Shown here one piece after another: positions 1 to 8,604 of a stretch of DNA of 24,955 nucleotides (position 1 is its first letter; each line of letters opens with the position of its first letter). This stretch comes from a bacterium UBP6_UBA1177. GTDB taxonomy: Bacteria > UBP6 > UBA1177. Location of the stretch: positions 1 through 24,955 of the forward strand of contig DBYV01000029.1 in NCBI GenBank assembly GCA_002310995.1, in the 5' to 3' direction. Both the position numbers and the translations under genes were made by a program. Under the pieces are notes generated by a model. That model was not told where the DNA came from and ran no database searches. It worked only from the letters and a program-made list of their open reading frames with translations.

Positions 1-113
1 TGGCTGAAGCAGCTTACAGATTCTAATTTTAATTGTTTTTCCTTTTCTTAAATCCAACAAATTTCAGTTTTTTTCAAAAATTTATCAATAGTTAAAGTGT
101 ATTATGAGGCACA

Positions 114-1664
114 ATGACTGAAAAATTCGCCGAAATGGCAACAGACATGACTTTTGAAGATTTCGGCTTCAAAAGCGACATAATGGAAGGAATACGCGAA
201 GCAGGTTTCAAGATTCCGAGCCCGATTCAGGCGCATGCTATCCCATTGATTTTAGAAGGAAAAGACGTTATCGCGCAGTCCCATACGGGAACCGGCAAAA
301 CGGCCGCTTTCGGACTTCCTGTGATGAACAACATGCTGCGGAATGTAGGGATAGAACTTATCGTCATCTCCCCTACCCGCGAGCTCGCAGCCCAGATCAG
401 CGACGAACTCTACCGTCTTGGCAAATTTGCCGGGATCCGCACTTGCTCGATTCTTGGCGGACATTCCTATTCAAGACAGCTTAAACTGCTTGAAAGCGGA
501 ACTCAGGTCCTCGCTGCGACTCCCGGAAGACTTCTCGATATGCTGAAATCAGGCAAGATCGAGATCGTCGAACCTGTAACTGTCGTTCTTGACGAAGCCG
601 ACGAGATGCTGGATATGGGTTTTTACGAAGACATCATGGCGATTTTCGACTTCATGCCGGAAAACCGTCAGACTCTCCTTTTTTCGGCGACAATGCCCGA
701 AGAGATCAGAAAACTCGCCGAATCAATCCTCAAAGATCCCGTGTCGATAAAGGCAGAAACGGTCGAGGAATCGACGAATACCGATATCGAGCAGTCATAT
801 TACATCGTGGAGGAAGAGGAGAAAAAGCCTGCTCTTACACGCCTTATTGAAGAGCAGAACCCTGAAAAAGCGATAGTTTTCTGCCGCACGAAACTCGAAG
901 TTGACGAGCTAAGCACATTCCTGGTTGCACGCGGCTTCAACGCAAAAGCGCTTCACGGAGACCTCGACCAGTCGCAGAGAAATCAGGTCATGTCCTCTTT
1001 CCGCAAAGGGATGATCGACATTTTAGTCGCAACCGACGTTGCAGCACGCGGACTTGACATCGCCGATGTGAGCCACGTTTTCAACTACCACATTCCCTTC
1101 AACGCAAAAAGCTACATCCACCGCGTCGGAAGGACAGGCAGAGCTGGCAACAAAGGGATAGCGATAACCCTTGTTACCCCGTCGGAATTCAGAAATATCC
1201 GGAGAATCGAGAAAAATGTCGGCTCGTCGATAGAAGTCAAAGTCATTCCGACTCTGCACGATATCAGAAGCGAGCGTATCAAACGCCTTGCCGCAGAAGC
1301 ACTTGAATACACGCCGAACAAAGCGGGGATAGAATTTGTCGAAGGGCTTGAGCACGAGCTTGATCCGCGCTCGATTGCAATGATTTTAGCTTCGATGCTT
1401 CTTGAAGAAGAGGAAAGCGAGACAGAAGAACCAGACCAGATCGGTTTCACCGAAAAAAAGATAAGACAGCTTCTAAAAAAAGAGGATGATAAATTCTCCA
1501 GAACTCACCGTGGTCAGGGCAGAACGAACCGCCGTCACGATAATGCAGACAAAAAACACAGATCGCGCAAATCAAACGATTTTCACCGCAAAGACCGCAA
1601 AGATAAAAAGCGCGGCGGTTATGGCGAAGATTTCAAAAACAGGGATAAAAAATTCAAGAAATAA
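114..1664 (+). CDS. DEAD-box ATP-dependent RNA helicase
   Basis: 516 residues. It unwinds RNA duplexes with ATP, and typical roles are ribosome assembly and mRNA turnover in the cold. All family motifs are visible in order: Q motif (PSPIQ, ~35-39), motif I (AQSHTGTGKT, 54-63), Ia (PTRELAAQ, ~87), Ib (TPGRLLDML, ~136), II (DEAD, 160-163), III (SAT, ~191), IV (IVFCRTK), V (ATDVAARGLDI) and VI (HRVGRTGRAG, ~340). After the two RecA lobes comes an acidic stretch (EEEESETEEPDQ) and a very basic, Asn/Arg/Lys-rich tail (~475-516) typical of CshA/RhlE/CsdA-type helicases that use the tail to hold RNA. The start is the ATG preceded by GAGG at 4-nt spacing. No strong promoter was found in the 113 bases upstream, which hold only AT-rich sequence. 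It is convergent with the peroxiredoxin operon. The family call is firm; the exact subfamily is not. Confidence 0.96.
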   Translation: MTEKFAEMATDMTFEDFGFKSDIMEGIREAGFKIPSPIQAHAIPLILEGKDVIAQSHTGTGKTAAFGLPVMNNMLRNVGIELIVISPTRELAAQISDELYRLGKFAGIRTCSILGGHSYSRQLKLLESGTQVLAATPGRLLDMLKSGKIEIVEPVTVVLDEADEMLDMGFYEDIMAIFDFMPENRQTLLFSATMPEEIRKLAESILKDPVSIKAETVEESTNTDIEQSYYIVEEEEKKPALTRLIEEQNPEKAIVFCRTKLEVDELSTFLVARGFNAKALHGDLDQSQRNQVMSSFRKGMIDILVATDVAARGLDIADVSHVFNYHIPFNAKSYIHRVGRTGRAGNKGIAITLVTPSEFRNIRRIEKNVGSSIEVKVIPTLHDIRSERIKRLAAEALEYTPNKAGIEFVEGLEHELDPRSIAMILASMLLEEEESETEEPDQIGFTEKKIRQLLKKEDDKFSRTHRGQGRTNRRHDNADKKHRSRKSNDFHRKDRKDKKRGGYGEDFKNRDKKFKK

Positions 1665-1697
1665 CGTTACGTCGTTGCGTCGTAACGTCGTAACGAC
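1664..1697. repeat. Overlapping inverted repeats between convergent genes, possible terminator
   Basis: Between the helicase stop and the peroxiredoxin stop the sequence is built from CGTAACG/CGTTACG units. An 8-bp perfect stem pairs ACGTTACG (1664-1671) with CGTAACGT (1681-1688). A rival stem pairs GTCGTTGCG (1671-1679) with CGTAACGAC (1689-1697), with one G-U pair on the plus transcript. Only a weak T-rich stretch follows on the plus side. The position between two convergent genes favours a terminator or a short palindromic repeat, but the U-tract is poor. Confidence 0.45.
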
Positions 1698-1704
1698 AAT
1701 AATT

Positions 1705-2157
1705 TTAAAGCGAGCAAAGCACTTTTTCAGCGTGTCCTGCCGCTTTGACTTTTTCGAAGACTTCGGCGATCTTTCCGTCAGTTCCGATGAGATAAGTTGT
1801 TCTGACAACGCCCATCGACTCTTTGCCGTAGAGTTTTTTGAGCTGCCATGCGCCATATTTCCGGAGAACTTCTTTATCAGGATCGGAAAGAAGAAGGACT
1901 CTGAGACCGTGTTTTTCCTCGAATTTGCGGTGCGATTCGACCGAGTCCGGGCTTATTCCGATGATGACAGCATGCTTTTCCTTGAATTTGTCGGCAAGTT
2001 CGGTGAACTCCTTTGCCTCTGTCGTGCAGCCCGAAGTGTTGTCGCGCGGATAGAAGTAAAGAACGACGTTGTAGCCCGTAAAATCGGAAAGTTTTATTTC
2101 AGTTCCGTGCGAATCCTGAAGTTTGAATTCGGGAGCGATGTCACCTTTTTTCAGCAT
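1705..2157 (-). CDS. bcp: Thioredoxin-dependent peroxiredoxin, Bcp/PrxQ family
   Basis: 150 residues, the usual family length. It reduces hydrogen peroxide and organic hydroperoxides in the cytoplasm. The peroxidatic motif reads PRDNTSGCTTEA, with the active cysteine at Cys44 and the conserved Thr at 41; the usual Pro before Gly-Cys is Ser42. Later family landmarks (SPDS, LLSDPD, YGAW, RTTYLIGTDGKI) are all present. The resolving Cys that many Bcp proteins carry five residues after the first is Lys49 here. The only other Cys is Cys148, third from the end, so it may work as a 1-Cys enzyme or use the C-terminal Cys. A perfect AGGAGG sits just before the start and overlaps the permease stop region, so it is the last gene of the ABC ATPase-permease operon. 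Confidence 0.93.
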   Translation of the reverse strand: MLKKGDIAPEFKLQDSHGTEIKLSDFTGYNVVLYFYPRDNTSGCTTEAKEFTELADKFKEKHAVIIGISPDSVESHRKFEEKHGLRVLLLSDPDKEVLRKYGAWQLKKLYGKESMGVVRTTYLIGTDGKIAEVFEKVKAAGHAEKVLCSL

Positions 2158-2166
2158 TTCCGCCTC

Positions 2167-2946
2167 CTATGAAATCTCTTTATTGTTGAAAAACATTACT
2201 GCAAGCGAAAGAACGATTACAATGATCAAAAGTGCATAAACAGAGGCGAAACCCAGACTTAAACCGTCCAGACCGCGTCCGTAAACCAGATTGTCCTTGA
2301 TGTTAAAGTGCGAAAAATCTGGAAGAATATAACGAAGAGTTGTAACGAGGTTAACCACAAATTCGGAACTTCTCTGCGTTATCGCGTAAACCAGATTGTA
2401 CGAAGTCGCACCGACCAGATAAAAAGAAATCGTGAGCATCGCAGCAACTGCCGGTTCAGTGAGCGTTGAGCAGAGAACAGCGACAGAAATGACGGTGCAG
2501 GTCTGGAGGAAAATCGTATAAACCGCCGGAAGATAGCCGAAAAAGCGCGAAAATCCGCCGAAAACGGTAAGAAGTATCGCGAAAATTATGCACATTACGA
2601 AAATTTCAACGACAATGAGAAAAACCATGCCGAAAAATTTTCCCAGAATGTATTCGGGACGCGCGATCGGACGAGCCAGAAGCGGATGCAGCGTTTTAAG
2701 CGAAAGTTCCTTGTGAACAAGCGATATACCTAGGAAAATCGAAAGAACCGTAGAGAAAATTTCGATAGTGCCGAGCCCGATATCGCTGATGATATCCTGC
2801 ACGTTGCCTATTGTCATCTGGGTGATTCCTATTCCTAGCGCGAAGATGAAAAGAGCGAAGAAAAGAAGGATGTAGAGCACTTTACTGCGAATCATCTCAA
2901 GAAAAGTATAAAACGAAACACTTGTGATTCTTTTAATACTGTCCAT
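2167..2946 (-). CDS. ABC-2 type transporter permease
   Basis: 259 residues with about six hydrophobic segments (near 24-45, 60-77, 105-130, 140-160, 165-190 and 230-252). An amphipathic N-terminal stretch ending FLEMIRSKVLYILL leads into the first. The sequence around SLVHKELSLKTLHPLLARPIARPEYILGKF is the soluble coupling segment seen in NosY/GldA-partner ABC-2 permeases. It starts one base after the ATPase stop codon, so the pair is almost certainly translationally coupled and forms one exporter or membrane-remodelling ABC complex. The substrate cannot be told from sequence. Confidence 0.88.
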   Translation of the reverse strand: MDSIKRITSVSFYTFLEMIRSKVLYILLFFALFIFALGIGITQMTIGNVQDIISDIGLGTIEIFSTVLSIFLGISLVHKELSLKTLHPLLARPIARPEYILGKFFGMVFLIVVEIFVMCIIFAILLTVFGGFSRFFGYLPAVYTIFLQTCTVISVAVLCSTLTEPAVAAMLTISFYLVGATSYNLVYAITQRSSEFVVNLVTTLRYILPDFSHFNIKDNLVYGRGLDGLSLGFASVYALLIIVIVLSLAVMFFNNKEIS

Positions 2947-2947
2947 T

Positions 2948-3871
2948 CTATCCCTCCTTAATATCCTTGAAAACTATCTCTTCCAGCGAAGGATACGAGC
3001 CGTTCGCGTTGAAAACCGTGTATCCTTTGGCTACGACTTCCGCAAGCTTAGAATTGAAATCTCTAATGTCGGTGCAATCGAGAACGAATCTGTCCGACAC
3101 GAGTCTGACACCGTCAAAAAGTGCAAAAACGGAGTCTTTCATACTCTTGTCACACGAAAATTCAATCGAATATCTGACATCCTCAGGCCTGATAATTTCA
3201 TGCAAGGTCCCAAAACTCTTGAGCTTTCCGTGCTCGATGATTAGAACTCTGTCTGAAAGGTTTTCGATATCGCTCAGAATGTGGCTTGAGAAAATGACAC
3301 TTTTGCCATCCCTTTTAAGACCGCGGATAATATCTTTGACCTCTTTTCTGCCGATAGGATCAAGACCGCTCATCGGCTCGTCCATAATAACAAGTTCGGG
3401 GTCGTGAATTATCGCCTGAGCCAGACCGATTCTCTGAAGCATACCTTTCGAATAACTCGCGAGCTTTCTGTTTCTGTCATCGAAAAGGCCGACTTTTTTC
3501 AGCATATTTTCAGCCTTATCGGTAAGAATCCTGCCGCTTATCCCCGAAAGTTTTCCGAAATATTTCAAAACTTCCATCGCGGTAAGTTCCGAATAAAAAT
3601 ACGGTCTCTCCGGCAGGAAGCCGATTTTGCTCTTAACTTCGCGCTCGCCCGGCTTTTTGCCGAAAACTGAAATTTCGCCGCTGGTCGGAGTTATAAATCC
3701 CATTATCATTTTGATTGTCGTCGTCTTTCCGGCACCGTTGTGACCGACAAATCCTATTATTTCACCCTGTTCCATTGAGAAAGAAAGGTCTTTGACAGAC
3801 TCTATTTTCGACCATACTTTCATCGGGTGATTAAAAACTTTCCTGACATTTTTGAGTTCGATAGGTTTCAT
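2948..3871 (-). CDS. ABC transporter ATP-binding protein (ABC-2 exporter class)
   Basis: 307 residues. Walker A is GHNGAGKT (43-50), the signature region is SYSKGMLQR (139-147), Walker B is VIMDEP (Asp164, Glu165) and the switch His is His197 (FSSHILSD). The KGM signature and the MSGLDP D-loop are typical of the NatA/CcmA/GldA group that pairs with ABC-2 permeases. The last ~90 residues form a small alpha/beta accessory domain ending LEEIVFKDIKEG, also typical of this group. It is the first gene of a three-gene operon with the permease and a peroxiredoxin. A GGAGG-like ribosome site (AGGGAGGAAT) lies just before the ATG. The gene is divergent from pheT across a 215-bp gap. Confidence 0.94.
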   Translation of the reverse strand: MKPIELKNVRKVFNHPMKVWSKIESVKDLSFSMEQGEIIGFVGHNGAGKTTTIKMIMGFITPTSGEISVFGKKPGEREVKSKIGFLPERPYFYSELTAMEVLKYFGKLSGISGRILTDKAENMLKKVGLFDDRNRKLASYSKGMLQRIGLAQAIIHDPELVIMDEPMSGLDPIGRKEVKDIIRGLKRDGKSVIFSSHILSDIENLSDRVLIIEHGKLKSFGTLHEIIRPEDVRYSIEFSCDKSMKDSVFALFDGVRLVSDRFVLDCTDIRDFNSKLAEVVAKGYTVFNANGSYPSLEEIVFKDIKEG

Positions 3872-3944
3872 GCGATTCCTCCCTAAAAATCAAAAAACCG
3901 TTGATTATAGTGAAAACAATCAAAAGAGCAAAAAAGAAAAGAAG

Positions 3945-3985
3945 TTAGGGATTAGGGAGTTTAGGGAATCTAGGGAGTTTAAGGA
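3945..3985. repeat. Five degenerate TTAGGGA heptamers
   Basis: Heptamers begin at 3945, 3952, 3961, 3970 and 3979: TTAGGGA three times, then CTAGGGA, then TTAAGGA. After the first pair the spacing is 9 bp, with a GT or AT dinucleotide between copies. The array lies in the divergent gap between the ABC ATPase gene and pheT, upstream of the pheT promoter candidates. It may be slipped-strand microrepeat or a protein-binding array. Confidence 0.6.
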
Positions 3986-4001
3986 AGTTCAAGACAATTT
4001 C

Positions 4002-4053
4002 TTGCATTTAACTATCGCTTGACTATAAAACTCCCGTTTTTTTGTGCTATAAC
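4002..4053 (+). promoter_or_regulatory. Candidate pheT promoter region
   Basis: Two overlapping sigma70-like candidates are visible. One is TTGCAT (4002-4007), a 16-bp spacer and TATAAA (4024-4029). The other is an extended -10, TGCTATAAC (4045-4053), with a poor -35. Either gives a leader of roughly 30-55 nt, too short for a T-box, to the AAGGAGAG ribosome site before pheT. Which one is used cannot be decided by eye. Confidence 0.4.
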
Positions 4054-4086
4054 AATTGAATTTTTATAAATTAAGGAGAGATTATT

Positions 4087-6471
4087 ATGAAATTATCTTT
4101 GAACTGGCTTAACGACTACATAGATCTCAGCGGAATAGCCGCGGAAGAGATCGCGAAACAGCTGACGATGAAATCGGCGGAAGTCGAGGATTACGAGTGG
4201 CTTTTCAAACACTTCGACCAGGTTATCACGGCGAAAGTAATGAAAGTCGAGAACCATCCGAATTCGGATCACCTTCACCTGGCGACCGTTTTTGACGGCA
4301 AAAAAGAGCAGACCGTAGTATGCGGCGCGCCGAACATCGCTGAAGGCCAGACTGTCGCATTCGCTCCGCTGGGAACTGTTCTTCCGGGCAATTTCGAAAT
4401 CAAACCGGCAAAAATCCGCGGAGTTGAAAGTTGCGGCATGATCTGCGCTGAAGACGAACTCGGTTTGGGAACCGACCACACAGGCATTATGGTGCTTGAT
4501 CCCGCGACCGAAATCGGCGTTCCCCTCAAAAAAATCTTCAACAGACAGGATTTCGTAATCGAGATCGAGAACAAGACAATAAATCACAGGCCTGACCTCT
4601 GGGGTCACTACGGAATTGCGCGTGAAATCAGGGCTATCTTCGAACTTCCATGGAAAAAAGAGCTCAAATACACAGGCATCAAAGCGGACAGAGTTGACGA
4701 AAAATTCGAAATCGAGATCAAAACTCCGCGCTGCCTCCACTATCTCGGCCTCAAAGTCAGCAACCTGAAAACCGCTCCTTCGCCTGACTGGATGAAGGCG
4801 AGACTTGAAAATGTCGGGCTCCGTCCGATAAACAACATCGTCGATATCGCGAACTACGTCATGTATGAAGTCGGCCATCCGCTCCACACTTTCGACAGAC
4901 GCGACATCGCAGGAAACAAGATCGTGATCAGAGACGCATTCGAAGGCGAAAACTTCACGACTTTGGACAACGTTCCGAGAGTTCTCAAATCGACAGACGC
5001 AGTCATCGCAGACGAAACGAGAAGCCTTGCGATCGCAGGTGTCATGGGCGGTCTCAACAGCGAGATCAAAGACGATACGACTGAGATCTTCATCGAATCG
5101 GCACTTTTCTCACCGGCAAGCGTCCGCAGAACTGCAAACAGGCTCGACCTCAGAACAGACGCTGTCAACAGATACGAAAAATCGCTCTGGGTCGAAAACT
5201 GCTACCTTGCAATGGAGCGCATCGTAACACTCATCAAAGAGATAATTCCGGGTGCAGTCGTCACTTCGGAACTTGCAACGGCCGATAACAGCGAGGGATA
5301 CGGCTTCAAAGGAAACATCGTCATCACGACTGACAGGATCCGCTCGCTTCTCGGAATTCCGGCAGAAGATCTCAGCGATGAAAAAATCGTTTCGATGCTC
5401 ACCTACCTCGATTTCGGCGTTAAAAACGAGGGCGGAAAACTCACGATTGAAGTTCCGGCTCACAGAAGAAGCAAGGATGTTTCGATCGCCGAAGATATCG
5501 TCGAAGAAGTCGGCAGACTTTACGGCTTCAACAACATCAAGCCGCAGAGTCCCTACTTTGAAGTCGAGCGTCCGGCACGCAACAAAGATATGGAAAAAAC
5601 CGAGATCCTGAAGAATCTTCTTGCAAAAGGATTTGGTGCAAACGAAGTTATGAACTACTCGTTCTACGGCGCAAGCGACCTTGAGCTCGTTCCGTTCCCG
5701 AAAGAAAAAATCGTTGAAACGGTTGACGAAAGAGACACTCCTTACCTCAGATACTCGCTTTTCCAGGGCTTAGTCAAAAACGTTCACGAAAACCTAAAGA
5801 ATTTCAAACAGTTCACACTCTTTGAATTCGGCCGTATCTTCACAGTTGACGACGAGAGAAAGAGAATCGGCATAATCGCAGTCGGAACACCGGAACTCTT
5901 TGAATACACGAAGAGAATCATGGTATCGATCGCGAAAGAGCTCAGCACGCCGCCGCTTCGCTTCGAAAGAATCACGGGCAACGCTCTCTGCGGAACAGAA
6001 TTCCTTCACCCGAACAAGTCCGCAGTCGTCCTTGCAGGAAAGGATCCTATTGCTATTTTCGGCGAAGTTCACCCCGGAATCCTCAAAAAATGCGACATCA
6101 ATGTTCCCGTTGCATACATCGAAATCGAGCAGACGATGCTTTTCGACCTGCCTGAAAGAAACACAAAATTCGCGCAGCTCCTCAAATTCCCCTCAACCAG
6201 TTTCGATGTTTCGGCGATTGTTCCAGAAAGAACCGAAAGTTCGCAGCTTCTCAACGTCGTCAAAAAAGCTGTTGACCCGAAAATTTTCATCGAAACCAAA
6301 CTTGTTGACAAATTCACAGGTTTCCCGATCCTTCCTGGCTTTGCAAGCATCACAATGAGAGTCGTCCTCAACGCGAAAGAGCGCACTCTCACGATCGACG
6401 AGATGAAAGAGACCCAGCAGAAAGTATTTGCAGCTCTCAGAAACGCAGGCTGGAAAATCAGCGGAGACTAA
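4087..6471 (+). CDS. pheT: Phenylalanyl-tRNA synthetase beta subunit
   Basis: 794 residues, the full length of bacterial PheT. The beta subunit binds tRNA-Phe and edits mischarged Tyr-tRNA in an alpha2-beta2 enzyme. Domains in order: N-terminal PheT start (MKLSLNWLNDYID); EMAP/tRNA-binding domain (~40-150; NHPNSDHLHLATV, VCGAPNI, KIRGVESCGMICAEDELGLG); B3/B4 editing domain (~210-385; RPINNIVDIANYVMYEVGHPLHTFD); B5 domain (~404-485); the core synthetase-like module; and a C-terminal ferredoxin-fold anticodon-binding domain (~700-794). The start has an ideal AAGGAGAG site 6 nt upstream. pheS, usually adjacent, is absent: upstream is a divergent ABC operon and downstream is cdsA. Confidence 0.97.
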   Translation: MKLSLNWLNDYIDLSGIAAEEIAKQLTMKSAEVEDYEWLFKHFDQVITAKVMKVENHPNSDHLHLATVFDGKKEQTVVCGAPNIAEGQTVAFAPLGTVLPGNFEIKPAKIRGVESCGMICAEDELGLGTDHTGIMVLDPATEIGVPLKKIFNRQDFVIEIENKTINHRPDLWGHYGIAREIRAIFELPWKKELKYTGIKADRVDEKFEIEIKTPRCLHYLGLKVSNLKTAPSPDWMKARLENVGLRPINNIVDIANYVMYEVGHPLHTFDRRDIAGNKIVIRDAFEGENFTTLDNVPRVLKSTDAVIADETRSLAIAGVMGGLNSEIKDDTTEIFIESALFSPASVRRTANRLDLRTDAVNRYEKSLWVENCYLAMERIVTLIKEIIPGAVVTSELATADNSEGYGFKGNIVITTDRIRSLLGIPAEDLSDEKIVSMLTYLDFGVKNEGGKLTIEVPAHRRSKDVSIAEDIVEEVGRLYGFNNIKPQSPYFEVERPARNKDMEKTEILKNLLAKGFGANEVMNYSFYGASDLELVPFPKEKIVETVDERDTPYLRYSLFQGLVKNVHENLKNFKQFTLFEFGRIFTVDDERKRIGIIAVGTPELFEYTKRIMVSIAKELSTPPLRFERITGNALCGTEFLHPNKSAVVLAGKDPIAIFGEVHPGILKKCDINVPVAYIEIEQTMLFDLPERNTKFAQLLKFPSTSFDVSAIVPERTESSQLLNVVKKAVDPKIFIETKLVDKFTGFPILPGFASITMRVVLNAKERTLTIDEMKETQQKVFAALRNAGWKISGD

Positions 6472-6497
6472 TCAATCTGATTTTAACGGAGTTTTTT

Positions 6498-7424
6498 ATG
6501 AAAACACGCATCATAACAGCTGTAATCGGAATTGCCGCGGTAGTCGGACTGATCTACTTCCTGCCGCCCGCAATTTTCAATTATCTCATCATTGCCGTCG
6601 CATTTTTTACTTTTGCCGAATATCTTTCAATGTTCAAGGAAAGAAATCACCCGCTTTTCATTATCGCGGCGATACTCATGCTTTCGATGGCAAATTCCAT
6701 CATGCGGATGGACGCAATTTTCCTTGCAGCGGCTGATCCTGCGACAGCTTCGATAGTTGAAGTCGGAAAGTCAGGCGAAGCATTCTGGAAACTTTATATG
6801 CCTCTCAAGCAGTTTCTGACGGTACTTTTTGCAGGCGTAGCACTCATTCCGATGATTGCACTCACCGGAAAAGATACGATCGAAGTGAAATTCAGAAGAA
6901 TGAATGTCTATTTCTTCGGATTCTTCTACTTCGGCATAATTTTCGGGCTTTTCCCGCTCATCAAAAGCTACACTTTCGGACTTGAACCGCTGTTTGAAAA
7001 GTTTCCCTATTCCAATTCACACTGGTTTCTTTTCATGCTCGTGATCCCGTGGGTCTGCGACAGTGCGGCATACTTCGGCGGCAAAGCGCTCGGCAAGCAC
7101 AAGTTTGCTCCCGCGATAAGCCCCAAAAAAACCTGGGAGGGAGCAGTTTCCGGCATGATTTTCTCAGTCATTGCCGGCCTTGTATTCGCTATCACCCTTC
7201 TTAAAAACGAAAATATCTGGTTCGTTCTCGTCGTAGCGCTTCTTGACGGCATTTTCGCGCAGTTCGGAGACCTTATAGAATCGCTCATCAAACGCGGCGC
7301 CGGCGTCAAGGATTCCAGCAACCTGATTCCAGGCCACGGCGGCCTCTTTGACAGAACAGATTCCCTTCTTGTCTCGGCAGTTATCGTTTTCGTTTCCCTT
7401 CTCGTAAAAAGCTATGTCGGATAG
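6498..7424 (+). CDS. cdsA: Phosphatidate cytidylyltransferase (CDP-diacylglycerol synthase)
   Basis: 308 residues. It makes CDP-diacylglycerol from phosphatidate and CTP in the inner membrane, the branch point for phospholipids. Several hydrophobic segments fill the N-terminal two thirds. The family signature is complete near the C terminus: S-L-I-K-R, then K-D-S-S, then PGHGGLFDRTD, with the catalytic metal-binding Asp residues. Upstream, WVCDSAAYFGGKALGKHK and SPKKTWEGAVSG are also hallmark segments. It starts 26 bp after pheT with GGAG at 7-nt spacing, and its last 11 bases overlap the start of dxr. This is the common cdsA-dxr arrangement, here placed behind pheT rather than uppS. Confidence 0.96.
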   Translation: MKTRIITAVIGIAAVVGLIYFLPPAIFNYLIIAVAFFTFAEYLSMFKERNHPLFIIAAILMLSMANSIMRMDAIFLAAADPATASIVEVGKSGEAFWKLYMPLKQFLTVLFAGVALIPMIALTGKDTIEVKFRRMNVYFFGFFYFGIIFGLFPLIKSYTFGLEPLFEKFPYSNSHWFLFMLVIPWVCDSAAYFGGKALGKHKFAPAISPKKTWEGAVSGMIFSVIAGLVFAITLLKNENIWFVLVVALLDGIFAQFGDLIESLIKRGAGVKDSSNLIPGHGGLFDRTDSLLVSAVIVFVSLLVKSYVG

Positions 7425-8562
7425 AATCATAATTTTCGGTATCACAGGCTCGATCGGCACAAACACCGAACGCCTTGTCAGAGCTTACAGCGACAAATTT
7501 GAAATAATCGGCTGCTCGGCAGGAAAAAACGTCACGCTTCTAAGCGAAATGATTCAGAAACACAAATCGCTGAAGGCTGTGGCCGTTTCAGATGCGGCAG
7601 ATGCAGAAAAAGTCTCATTCAGCGGCAAAGTATATTCCGGTGAAGAAGGAATTATGCGCCTTCTCGACCTCGCCCCCGACAAAATCGTCATGGCTCTTCC
7701 AGGAAAATCGGGCTGGAGAATCACGATTGAAGCGATAAAACGCGGCATTCCAGTATGTCTTGCGAACAAGGAATCGTTAGTAATCGCAGGATATTATCTC
7801 GGCCATGTTGTCACTTCCGACCGCACCAAAATAATCCCTATCGACAGCGAACACGCGGCCCTCATGCAGCTTCTTGAAAAATGCGACCGCGAAACTTTGG
7901 CTAAAGTCTATATCACCGCTTCTGGCGGAGCTCTGCGCGATATGAGCGCGGCAGAAATGGAAAACGCCGACGCGGCGGCTGCACTCAAGCATCCCGTTTG
8001 GAGCATGGGTCAGAAAGTGACGATCGACAGCGCGACAATGCTCAACAAAGGCCTGGAACTTTTCGAAGCGTTCTGGCTTTTTGATCTCGATCCGGAAAAA
8101 CTCGATGTCTTGGTTCACCCCAGCGTAAACGTTCACGCTGCGCTTCTTTTCAAGGACGGCTCGGCAATTTCACAGAATGCCGTCGGAAATATGCTTGTCC
8201 CCATTGCAGCTGCACTCTCCTACCCCGGAATGCTCGATGTCGCTGAAAAATTCCCCGAAATGAACTTTGAATTTACTGGCAAAACCATGACTTTCCTGCC
8301 CCCCGACCTTGTAAAATATCCTCTTCTCAAAACCGCTTTCGAACTCCTTAGAAACCGAGATTTCTCGGGCATGGTAGCTTATGCGATCTCAGATGAAACC
8401 GCAGTTGAAAAGTTCCTCAAAGGCAAAATCAAAGTCAAAGGAATACACAGGGCAGTAGAAGCCGCAACCGCAAAATTCAGCGGTCTAAAACCGCCTTCAT
8501 CAGTCGAGCAGATATCTGATTTTATTGATGAAATAGAAAAATTTACAGAAGAAGTGCTGTAA
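7414..8562 (+). CDS. dxr: 1-deoxy-D-xylulose 5-phosphate reductoisomerase
   Basis: 382 residues, full length. It converts DXP to 2-C-methylerythritol 4-phosphate with NADPH, the committed step of the MEP isoprenoid pathway. The NADPH loop is GITGSIGTNT (9-18). Other landmarks are ANKESLV, the metal-binding IDSEHAALMQ, ASGGALRD, HPVWSMGQKVTIDSATMLNKGLELFEA and VHPSVNVHAALLFKDGS. The ASGG loop usually continues PF and here reads AL, and the residue following VHP is Ser; both are mild departures. Its ATG lies inside the last codons of cdsA, so translation is probably coupled. It is convergent with the UvrA-like gene; no clear hairpin terminator was found in the 42-bp gap. Confidence 0.96.
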   Translation: MSDRIIIFGITGSIGTNTERLVRAYSDKFEIIGCSAGKNVTLLSEMIQKHKSLKAVAVSDAADAEKVSFSGKVYSGEEGIMRLLDLAPDKIVMALPGKSGWRITIEAIKRGIPVCLANKESLVIAGYYLGHVVTSDRTKIIPIDSEHAALMQLLEKCDRETLAKVYITASGGALRDMSAAEMENADAAAALKHPVWSMGQKVTIDSATMLNKGLELFEAFWLFDLDPEKLDVLVHPSVNVHAALLFKDGSAISQNAVGNMLVPIAAALSYPGMLDVAEKFPEMNFEFTGKTMTFLPPDLVKYPLLKTAFELLRNRDFSGMVAYAISDETAVEKFLKGKIKVKGIHRAVEAATAKFSGLKPPSSVEQISDFIDEIEKFTEEVL

Positions 8563-8604
8563 GCAACAATAAAATCAAAGCATTAAGCCTGAGTTTTTCT
8601 GAAT

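Noticed and set aside
104..121. Five-codon ORF (ATG AGG CAC ...) overlapping the helicase start, as a regulatory minicistron
   Set aside because: It has no ribosome site of its own and such short overlaps arise by chance.
1486..2172. 228-residue plus-strand open frame across the helicase end and the peroxiredoxin gene
   Set aside because: It lies antisense to a well-supported peroxiredoxin and shows no domain or ribosome site; it is a shadow.
4019..4053. TTGACT (4019) paired with TATAAC (4048) as the pheT promoter
   Set aside because: The spacer would be 23 bp, outside the working range for sigma70.
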